32,454 nt of DNA, taken from Richelia sp. UBA3308. Lineage in GTDB: Bacteria; Cyanobacteriota; Cyanobacteriia; Cyanobacteriales; Nostocaceae. The notes beneath the pieces were generated by a model. The model did no database searches and was not told the origin of the DNA. It worked only from the letters and a program-made list of their open reading frames with translations. The stretch is from assembly GCA_002361335.1 (NCBI GenBank), contig DESS01000152.1, forward strand, positions 3,601 to 36,054, in the 5' to 3' direction. A program made the position numbers and the translations under genes. Positions 18,243 to 24,830 of this stretch are shown here, in pieces (the stretch's first letter is position 1; each line of letters opens with the position of its first letter).

Positions 18243-19610
18243 TTGCTGAAGGAATCATTACAGGTTCATGTCGCTGAAGTCTTTATGAGTGGGCTTTTAA
18301 AACCGATTACATCTGAGAATACAATCAGCAAAGGTGAAACCGTTCAATATGATTTTATTGAAGGAGTTAGAGAATTATTAGTAGATTCTGTTCCCACGCC
18401 AGATGTTGATGAAGTCTTAGAAAAGGTTTCTCACTATATTGCTGAAAAAGCCGGTGTATCGATAGAAGATTTTACAGCATTGTTATCTATTAATAATAAT
18501 TGGGATGAAGAGACGCAAGAAAAGATTTTACCTTTTGCTCGCATTACTGAAACCGTTTTACGGCGTTTGGGTGGTGAATATGCTGCTTTAGCAGATACGT
18601 TAAAACCAACACCAAATGGAAAAGAACCTCAAGACTTCCCTCCAATAACAAATTTTGAATTTAAAATACGAACTATATCTTTCCAAGAAGATGAAACATC
18701 TATTGAAATACCTCCTGAAATTAATCTACAACCCTTTACATTTGAATCCGCCACCATTGAACTGAAAAAATCCGATACTGTTGGAAGGGATGCAGAAGTT
18801 ATAATCCATCGTCATCCCCAGCAATCTCAGTATTTTATTGAAGATTTGGGCAATGGAATTGAACTTGAGATGGTGCTGATTCCTGGTGGTACTTTTATAA
18901 TGGGCGCACCGGAAAAGGAAAAAGGCAGTAGTGATGATGAACGCCCTCAACACCAAATTACAGTTCCAACTTTCTTCATGGGTAGATACCAAGTGACTCA
19001 AGCACAGTGGCGAGCAGTGGCTAATTTTGAAAAAGTTAACCGAGATTTAAAACCAGAACCATCAAATTTTAAAGGAGACGACTTACCTGTAGAGCGAGTG
19101 TCCTGGTACGATGCGGTTGAATTTTGCGATCGCCTTTCTAAACATACAGGTAGAAACTACCGTTTACCAAGCGAAGCAGAGTGGGAATATGTTTGTCGCG
19201 CAGGTACCACTACACCTTTTCATTTTGGCGAGACAATCACTGGTGAATTAGCAAGTTACGATGCTAGTAGAACCTTTGCTGAAGAACCCAAAGGAGAATA
19301 CCGAAAACAAACCACCCCAGTAGGACAATTCCCGTCTAATGGCTTTGGCTTGCACGATATGCACGGGAATGTTTATGAATGGTGTCTTGATAATTATCAC
19401 AACAACTATGAAGGAGCACCCACAGATGGTAGTGCTTGGGTAGATGCTGATAATAATAATCGTTCTCTCCGACTGCTGCGCGGTGGTTCGTGGTACGTCA
19501 TTCCTGAGAACTGCCGTTCTGCTAACCGTTACAACAGCAATCCTGCCTTCGATAACTACTATATCGGGCTGCGGGTGGTGTGCGGTGTTGCGCTGAGGAA
19601 TAATAGGTAG
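18243..19610 (+). CDS. SAV_2336-like C-terminus fused to FGE-type domain; DGR-like variable protein, 5'-truncated
   Basis: 455 aa if TTG 18243 is used; ATG 18285 is an alternative. The frame is open back to 18198 and already reads SLPVVYLIQKTLLKESLQVH, the interior of the long SAV_2336-related proteins of cyanobacterial conflict loci, so several hundred N-terminal residues were deleted. The join lies right at the EAD1 stop (about 18210). Residues 200-450 are a formylglycine-generating-enzyme/C-type-lectin fold: EMVLIPGGTFIMGAPE, RYQVTQAQWRAV, NYRLPSEAEWEYVCRAGT, DMHGNVYEWC. The last 40 residues (LLRGGSW...GLRVVC) look like a variable region diversified by a retroelement. It probably binds a ligand rather than oxidising cysteine. 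Confidence 0.8.
   Translation: MLKESLQVHVAEVFMSGLLKPITSENTISKGETVQYDFIEGVRELLVDSVPTPDVDEVLEKVSHYIAEKAGVSIEDFTALLSINNNWDEETQEKILPFARITETVLRRLGGEYAALADTLKPTPNGKEPQDFPPITNFEFKIRTISFQEDETSIEIPPEINLQPFTFESATIELKKSDTVGRDAEVIIHRHPQQSQYFIEDLGNGIELEMVLIPGGTFIMGAPEKEKGSSDDERPQHQITVPTFFMGRYQVTQAQWRAVANFEKVNRDLKPEPSNFKGDDLPVERVSWYDAVEFCDRLSKHTGRNYRLPSEAEWEYVCRAGTTTPFHFGETITGELASYDASRTFAEEPKGEYRKQTTPVGQFPSNGFGLHDMHGNVYEWCLDNYHNNYEGAPTDGSAWVDADNNNRSLRLLRGGSWYVIPENCRSANRYNSNPAFDNYYIGLRVVCGVALRNNR
19470..19590 (+). other. DGR-like variable region 1
   Basis: Encodes LLRGGSW-YVIPEN-CRSANR-YNSNPAFDNYYI-GLRVVC. The constant frame (RGGSW, CRSANR, G.RVV) matches variable regions of diversity-generating retroelement targets. 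The changing codons are ones that derive from AAY by changing A only (TAC, GTC, ATT, AGC, TTC, TAT). No reverse transcriptase or template repeat is in the window. Confidence 0.65.
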
Positions 19611-19935
19611 CACCCAAGGCAATATGAGAATGCTGCAAAATGTCAGCAAGCTAAAATATCACAAGCAGACAACAATGTCAGAAATAGTCATTAACGAAGC
19701 ACAAGCAACAGCGCAACACTATATCGAAGACTTGGGAAATGGAATTGAATTGGAAATGGTTTTAATTCCACAAGGAACCTTTACAATGGGCGCTCCAGAA
19801 GATGAAGAAGGCAGCGATGATAATGAACGTCCCCAACACCAAGTTACTGTTCCAACTTTCTTTATGGGTAGATACCAAATTACCCAAGCACAGTGGCGAG
19901 CAGTAGCTAATTTTCCTCAAGTTGAAAGAGAATTA

Positions 19936-20039
19936 CTCCCTTCTCGGTGAAAGATTTCCGTTTAGGATTGAGGGAGGGAGGAAGAGAAGGAGGGAGTGAG
20001 GGAAAAATTTTTATAGGTAATCTTAGAGCGGGATCGGAG
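19936..20039. mobile_element. 104-bp MITE with TA duplication (IS630/mariner-like)
   Basis: Bounded by TA at 19934-19935 and 20040-20041. Imperfect terminal inverted repeats: the left end CTCCCTTCTCGGTG...AAGATTTCC and the right end, reversed, CTCCGATCCCGCTC...AAGATTACC. It is purine-rich inside (GAGGGAGGGAGG) and has no ORF. TA duplication and size fit a non-autonomous derivative of the IS630/Tc1 group. Confidence 0.8.
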
Positions 20040-20495
20040 TAAAACCAGAGCCATCGAATTTTAAAGGAGACGACTTACCTGTAGAGCAAATTTCTTGGTA
20101 CGATGCAGTTGAATTTTGCGTTCGGCTTAGCCGCTTCTCTCGCGTTTCTCAAAATACAGGTAGAAAATATCGTTTACCCAGCGAAGCTGAATGGGAATAT
20201 GCTTGTCGCGCTGGTACTACTACACCATTTCATTTTGGTGAGACAATCACCACTGACTTAGCTAATTATAACGGTACCAAAGAGGTCAAATGGTCAGGTT
20301 CCTATGGTAGAGGCCCCAATGGAATTAACCGCGAGCAAACAACCTCCGTAGGCAGCTTTGATACAGCTAACGCCTTTGGGCTATCTGATATGCACGGGAA
20401 TGTCTGGGAATGGTGTGTTGATGATTGGCACTCAAATTATCAAGGAGCGCCCACTGATGGTAGTGCATGGTTAACATCTGATAATAATAATCCTT

Positions 20496-20617
20496 ACCGA
20501 GTGTTGCGCGGTGGTTCGTGGCTCTACAATCCTATACTTTGCCGCTCTGCTAATCGTCTTTTTAATTCTCCCGATCTCAGTGATCTTACTTTTGGGTTCA
20601 GGGTTGTGTGTGAAGTA
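20496..20617 (+). other. DGR-like variable region 2
   Basis: Encodes VLRGGSW-LYNPIL-CRSANR-LFNSPDLSDLTF-GFRVVC. Same constant frame as region 1, with nearly all the non-constant residues different. Synonymous differences at non-adenine positions (CGT/CGC, AAC/AAT) suggest the two regions derive from different templates or have drifted since. Confidence 0.65.
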
Positions 20618-20679
20618 AGAATTTAGAATGGCCGAATTTAGAATTTAGAAGTAATATAGCGGTTTTCACTTGGAAAGCC

Positions 20680-20946
20680 TTGTTCCTACTCACCCCATCA
20701 CTATTCACTTGTCCGGCATTACTATTTTCAATACCTAAAAGCACGCGGGAAAATGGTATTTCTTCGGCAACTCAGCAGCCTTTGGAAGCGTTGGTTGCTC
20801 AAAGCATCATCAGCAACTTACCACCCACACCCGATAATGCACCAGTAGAAATTCAGGAAGAACTTTTACGAATGCAAACCTGGGATGACAACGAATTATT
20901 TGCGATCGCTAAAAGTCAAGTCACCTCGGAGCAGCAAAAACGTCAC
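20680..20946 (+). pseudogene. 3'-truncated conserved cyanobacterial protein
   Basis: From about 20746 the frame reads ENGISSATQQPLEALVAQ, then SNLPPTPDNAPVEIQEELLRM and LFAIAKSQVTSEQQKRH, which I recognise as the front half of a small cyanobacterial protein of unknown function, usually about 120 aa. After QQKRH the reading enters the 3' end of the caspase-NTPase gene on the opposite strand, so the back half is gone. The start is uncertain: no ATG fits and the upstream TTG at 20680 adds doubtful residues. Confidence 0.65.
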
Positions 20947-21956
20947 TACCTGATAATCTTTCTCCCAATTTCAACTGATACAGTAATCCTGCTCTCACAA
21001 CACTAGATTTACCACTACCAGAAGCACCTAATACTGCAAGAAAATTACCACTACGGACTTTTTCTAATAATTCATCAGTTAAGGCAGTACGACCATAAAA
21101 GAATTCAGCATCTTCTTTTATATAATTAAAATATCGTAAACCTTTGTAAGGACAGATACCTAGTTTAGATGTCCGAGAAACTTGAATTGATTGTTGTATT
21201 TTCCTTCTAGTAAGATTAATAGGTTGTCCAGAACTCCAAAATACTGGGCGTTGTGGTAATAAGTTTCTTTCTTGATTAAGTAAATGTACTAAAGTATAGT
21301 TAGTTACCCATTTATCTGACTGGGGAGGTTCCAATCCTTTAAGTAAGGTAGTGGTGAAAACACTGTGTTGTTGATCAATTTCTTCAAAGCTAACTTCAAA
21401 ATCATGACATGCAGTCAGAAAACATCTGGCTTTTTTATTATTTGTGTCCCTTGGATCTGCTTCGCTAAAATTTAGTAACTCACCACTGTAACAACAGTCT
21501 AAAATAATAATCTGTTCATTGACTTGACTTTCTTGCAATATTCGCCTTAGCCATTGTAGAGATAGCCCATAAAATCCCATATCAGAATTGACATCACTGG
21601 TTGCTAAAAAACCTTCTTGTACTCCTCCCTTACTTTTACGCAAACCATGACCAGAAAAATATAGCAGTGCTGTATCAGGTGGTTGTTCCGCTGGAGTGAA
21701 AAGTTGTGCGATCGCGAAGCGCATGCCGAAGGCTTATCGCGTCTTCAAATTCAGTCAAAGTGACTTCGGTTTTGTCATCAACCTTCACTGTGTCATTTTC
21801 TTCATCTTCCACAACAGGCAGTCGCGTGACTTTAAAATCGCCGTATTTCTCTAACAACTCTGCTACAGCTTCAGCATCTTGTGCGGGAGACTTGAGATTA
21901 TTAAGATTTTTATAGCTATAAGTATTAATTCCAACTACTAAAGCATTTCGGTTCAT
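20947..21956 (-). pseudogene. Caspase (peptidase C14)-NTPase effector, frameshifted and 3'-truncated
   Basis: ATG 21956 opens MNRNALVVGINTYSYKNL, a classic metacaspase-like start. A 25-bp insert (21711-21735) shifts the frame after LTEFEDAI; the second frame carries IAQLFTPAEQPPDTALLYFSGHG with the catalytic His and IIILDCCYSGELL with the catalytic Cys. It then goes on to the CPYKGLRYF...FYGR linker and a Walker A of a STAND/AAA NTPase, LGASGSGKSSVVRAGLLYQL. Homology stops after LGERLSGSD at about 20947; the NTPase remainder and any WD40/TPR sensor are missing. Such proteins are cell-death effectors. Both lesions should inactivate this one. Confidence 0.85.
21711..21735 (-). repeat. 25-bp insert splitting a HIP1 octamer (frameshifting)
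   Basis: On the minus strand GCGAT precedes, CGC follows, and the insert ends in GCGAT so a HIP1 octamer is regenerated. Removing it restores EDAIAQLFTPAEQ. It is close kin of the CHAT insert at 12758 but two bases shorter. Confidence 0.8.
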
Positions 21957-22121
21957 TGTAGAAAATAAACTGAGAATCTATTAAATTACAATCTAATTTC
22001 TACAAGATTTTGGGAGATTTTTCAGTAGCATAACATTGGTTTTATGTAAATAATCTGATATCTTGCACCATTTTCGTTAAGCCCAGATTTCACGGAAATG
22101 AATTTCAAGGCTAATATGTAA

Positions 22122-22200
22122 AGTACGTTAAAACGTACTAGAATACTTACCTAGTCGTCTTTAGACGACTTTAGCTATGAGGCTGGGAATTCATTCCCAG
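22122..22200. repeat. Three consecutive perfect hairpins
   Basis: AGTACGTT/AACGTACT (22122-22139), AGTCGTCT/AGACGACT (22153-22170) and CTGGGAAT/ATTCCCAG (22183-22200), each with an 8-bp stem and 2-base loop. Non-coding. It looks like a composite small dispersed repeat upstream of the caspase gene. Confidence 0.6.
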
Positions 22201-22295
22201 ACGGTTGTTAAGAATAGTGCAAGATATATATAATAAAACTTCATAATGGATTTCAATCAACCCAATTTACAACCCGTATCCCAGGAATTTGGTCA

Positions 22296-22634
22296 CTAAT
22301 GCAGCTTTGCTCTTAATTCCGTGAGTGAAGCATCATCAGCAAAAGCCCCAGCTTGTTGAACTAAGGTAGAACGACTGCTTTGAGATGTTAAATTATCTAC
22401 AGAATTAGTAAAACTATTAAGAATATCATTCGGTAAAGGAGCATCAAAATCGGGTGAAATTACGACTTTACCTTTATCTAAACCTGGAATTCTTGGTTAT
22501 GATTTATCAGCAATTGGAACTACTCGTGCAATCGGATTACCATCTTTGGATATAACTACTTCTTCTCCAGATAATACATACTGGAGTAGTTTTGCAAAAT
22601 CTGTTTGGTTATCAGGAATTTCTAGGTTATACAT
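22296..22634 (-). pseudogene. Phd/YefM-type antitoxin with one nonsense codon
   Basis: 113 codons from ATG 22634: MYNLEIPDNQTDFAKLLQYV, then SGEEVVISKDGNPIARVVPI, the Phd/YefM DNA-binding and dimerisation domain of type II antitoxins. A TAA at 22497-22499 replaces a residue in ADKS*PRIPGLDKGKV; past it the frame is otherwise intact through ISPDFDAPLPNDIL, the toxin-binding tail. It then goes on for about 36 residues of less typical sequence. No PIN or other toxin gene follows. A single base change would restore it, so it is recent decay or a sequencing error. Confidence 0.7.
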
Positions 22635-22738
22635 ATACAGTTATTTTAGAATTGATTTTAATATATTGTAGCTAAAATTATAATATCAAAAATTAACTAC
22701 ATGGTATATAGCGCTTTTCGGTTGAGCAGAATACATTC

Positions 22739-22763
22739 TTGTGGTACGGGCATCCCTGCCCGT
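22739..22763 (+). repeat. Dispersed palindrome, intact copy
   Basis: CTTGTGGTACGGGCATCCCT followed by GCCCGT; ACGGGCA/TGCCCGT forms the stem. Related copies lie at 7159 and 26305. The rest of 22635-23093 is AT-rich with an STRR (TTACTTCTTACTCCTTACTC) near 23000. Confidence 0.65.
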
Positions 22764-23093
22764 CCGAATTATACAAATTTTCCCTGTATTGCATCCAACT
22801 GAAATTTGCTATAAATACCAAGGGATTTTATATAACAACCAATACAAAATAATTGGCGTTGCTGATTTGATGTATTAAATTGATTTTTTGACAAATCGAA
22901 AACCTTATCCCAGAAGCAATATATCACCTCTGAGATATTTAGAATTCCGCCACGAGGTAGGCAACGCCAAATAATTTATAAAAAAATAAAAATTACTTCT
23001 TACTTCTTACTCCTTACTCATTACTCGTTCCTGATGAACAGAAATTTTCAACTGACAAATTAACCTAAAAACAATCAACAAGAGTAGAAAACC

Positions 23094-23276
23094 ATGACTA
23101 TTTCCAAAAAAGTAGCAGATATTCTTTGGGCAGCAGCAGAAAGATACTTAGCTTCTCTACCAGAGTCAGAACGAAATCAAATTTTGAGTCGTGGCTTAAA
23201 CAATTGCGATTGCGAAGTAATTCCTGTGGAGTCTGGCTCTTCTACCGAACAAACTACTTCTTCGACTAATTCATGA
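23094..23276 (+). CDS. 60-aa protein convergent with serine recombinase 1; candidate recombination accessory factor
   Basis: ATG 23094 has AAGAG 10 bases upstream. Sequence: MTISKKVADILWAAAERYLA, then SLPESERNQILSRGLNN and a Ser/Thr-rich tail. It overlaps the 3' end of the serine recombinase by 100 bases on the other strand. The small protein convergent with the second serine recombinase (30413-30571) shares VA[DE]I-x5-ERY followed by an LP, so I think both are real members of one family. Position next to a large serine recombinase suggests a recombination directionality factor or other partner, but that is inference. It could instead be a host gene fragment at an element boundary. Confidence 0.55.
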   Translation: MTISKKVADILWAAAERYLASLPESERNQILSRGLNNCDCEVIPVESGSSTEQTTSSTNS

Positions 23277-24610
23277 AATATTGCTGTTAGTTCTTCCCTA
23301 GTAACTATCTCCCAAAACCCTTCACTCATTGCAATGCTACGCAAAATTTCATTTCTGCTGGCATCTGCCACTACATTTAACTCTGAATTTTTAATTAAAC
23401 TTTCTAATTTCTGTTCTTTGATTTTTATAGTGCTGTCAAAATCAGAGTCATTCAATTGCTTCAATTTCAGGATTTGCTGTTGCAATTCTAGTATCTCTGG
23501 TGGCACTTCTTCAGTATTCTCCACTGGCATATGATTAACTATACTTTCCGCTTTATTTTTTAAAGCGCCAATTGCAGCATCAATAGCACCTTGCAACCGA
23601 AAATAAGTCCGCACATCACATTTTTTTGATTGACGCGGTTTTGGATAAGCACCCGGACATTTTAAATGCTCGTAAATTTTACCATTTACTTTTGTCGAAC
23701 GTTTTTCCATCGTCGAACCGCATTTCTCACATTTACATAATCCTACTAAGGGATTTGTCACATATCTACGTCTACCACATGGATGGATAGACAAAATTTG
23801 GATTATCTGTCGATGTTGTGTAATTGAGATAATTCCTTGATGATTTGACTCTAATATTACCTTTTTTTCAGAGTCAAATGGATAATAGCAAATCATTCCA
23901 CATAATTGAGGATTTTCTAACCATCGACGGAATGAAGACACATCTCTAGGAAAATCTTCATATTTATACTTTCCCACCCGCTCTAAGCCATAAATTTCTG
24001 TTAATCTTCTAATGGTTTTCGATAATTCTCCTGACTCAAGGAACATTTCCACGCATTCACGAGCTACATCAGCATGAGTTTTATCTGTATTACTATATTG
24101 CTTAGTATTAGGGATAACACTATCTCCATTTTTAATAAAACCAAATACAGCTTGATAAATCTTGCGTTTTTGTTGAAAATACCGATGTCCTTGGATAGCA
24201 TTGTATCGATTTTTATCTCTAACCTGGGCAGACATGGCAGCTAATATTCTGCTGGTAAATAAACCCTCAGGAGTTTCTAAATCCAAACTTCCACCATCGA
24301 GGAATATTAATTCAACCCCAAATTTCTGTAATTCTTGACGTGCTACTTCCCAACCCAATGCCGAACGGGTAAATCGATCGAAACACGGCACAATTATTTT
24401 ATCAACCTTTTGCTTCCGCACTAATTCTAATACTTGATTATATCCTTGGCGCTTGTCGCTAGCACCCGATTCAATATCCCAATGAATTTGCTCTTCACTC
24501 AAACCATATTGTTTCAATCGTTCAATATAGCGTTCCAATCCATGACCTTCTGTATGTTGCCTTTGAGTGGAAACTCGACAATAACCCAATGCTCTTGATA
24601 AATCGTTCAT
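23177..24610 (-). CDS. Large serine recombinase 1 (XisF-like)
   Basis: 477 aa. The N-terminal resolvase domain has catalytic Ser14 in YCRVSTQRQ and arginines in DRFTRSALGWE. A recombinase domain follows (FRRWLENPQLCGMICY), then a zinc ribbon with cysteines in LCKCEKCGS and, further on, CPGAYPKPRQSKKC, and a coiled-coil stretch (ELQQQILKLKQL). This architecture matches XisF, which excises the fdxN element in Anabaena heterocysts, and phage integrases. Its start codon is 51 bases from the nifH junction at 24661 and it is transcribed away from nifH into element A, so it most likely inserts and excises element A. The 3' end overlaps a convergent small gene. Confidence 0.92.
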   Translation of the reverse strand: MNDLSRALGYCRVSTQRQHTEGHGLERYIERLKQYGLSEEQIHWDIESGASDKRQGYNQVLELVRKQKVDKIIVPCFDRFTRSALGWEVARQELQKFGVELIFLDGGSLDLETPEGLFTSRILAAMSAQVRDKNRYNAIQGHRYFQQKRKIYQAVFGFIKNGDSVIPNTKQYSNTDKTHADVARECVEMFLESGELSKTIRRLTEIYGLERVGKYKYEDFPRDVSSFRRWLENPQLCGMICYYPFDSEKKVILESNHQGIISITQHRQIIQILSIHPCGRRRYVTNPLVGLCKCEKCGSTMEKRSTKVNGKIYEHLKCPGAYPKPRQSKKCDVRTYFRLQGAIDAAIGALKNKAESIVNHMPVENTEEVPPEILELQQQILKLKQLNDSDFDSTIKIKEQKLESLIKNSELNVVADASRNEILRSIAMSEGFWEIVTREELTAIFHELVEEVVCSVEEPDSTGITSQSQLFKPRLKI

Positions 24611-24661
24611 AAACTGCTTTTGAAAACGATTTATTTTAGCATATCAAATTTTGTTGCAATT

Positions 24662-24717
24662 GGCGAAACCGCCACATACAACGTCACCTAATACGTCGTA
24701 AGATACGAAATCTAAGT
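24662..24717 (-). CDS. nifH: nifH fragment c (nitrogenase iron protein, internal)
   Basis: On the minus strand this reads LDFVSYDVLGDVVCGGFA, an invariant stretch of NifH that includes the second [4Fe-4S] ligand cysteine (VVCGGFA; Cys132 in Azotobacter numbering). It follows fragment b in frame once element B is removed: the codon GAT is made of GA from the repeat and T from position 24710. No differences from the usual cyanobacterial sequence are seen. Its downstream neighbour should be MPIREGKAQE, which is not in the window. Confidence 0.93.
24711..24717 (+). repeat. Element B attachment repeat, left copy
   Basis: TCTAAGT, at the border of nifH fragment c. On the nifH strand it is ACTTAGA, spanning codons D-L-D. 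The right copy is at 26656-26662. Confidence 0.75.
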
Positions 24718-24830
24718 TTTCATTTATTACCGAAAATAATAATACAATACTTTTGTTTAACATGAACTTTTACAGTCATGTAAAAGCTTGTAGTGAACAG
24801 CCAAAAAAGTAATGTAAAACTAAGGTAAAC

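Larger units (their letters stand above)
19675..20626 (+). pseudogene. Second FGE-type DGR-like variable protein, interrupted by a MITE
   Basis: ATG 19675 begins MSEIVINEAQATAQHYIEDLG and runs through EMVLIPQGTFTMGAPE and RYQITQAQWRAVANF to residue 87, where a 104-bp insert brings a stop (19948). The frame resumes at 20042 as KPEPSNFKGDDLPVEQ and continues through YRLPSEAEWEYACRAGT, DMHGNVWEWC and a variable end to 20626. Removing 106 bases (insert plus one TA) gives ELKPEP, exactly the paralogue's DLKPEP. So the insertion is recent and precise. Without SAV_2336 sequence it is a stand-alone FGE protein of about 280 residues. An 18-bp in-frame addition (SRFSRV) lies near 20125, where the paralogue has a HIP1 octamer. 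Confidence 0.85.
1..24661. mobile_element. Element A: large serine-recombinase element in nifH, right end (left end outside window)
   Basis: nifH reads ...VVCGGFA up to 24662 on the minus strand and then stops matching; the next codons should be for MPIREG and are nowhere in the window. The serine recombinase begins 51 bases inside. Hence the element extends left for at least 24.66 kb, with the nifH 3' part beyond it. The extent is inferred: a rearrangement that deleted the 3' part of nifH would give a much smaller element. By comparison the known fdxN element is about 55 kb. Confidence 0.55.

Noticed and set aside
18726..19649. Minus-strand ORFs opposite the first FGE gene
   Set aside because: Both are antisense to a clear FGE domain and show no family likeness.
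21706..21915. 69-aa plus-strand ORF
   Set aside because: Antisense to the caspase N-terminus and serine-rich by codon mirror; no independent support.
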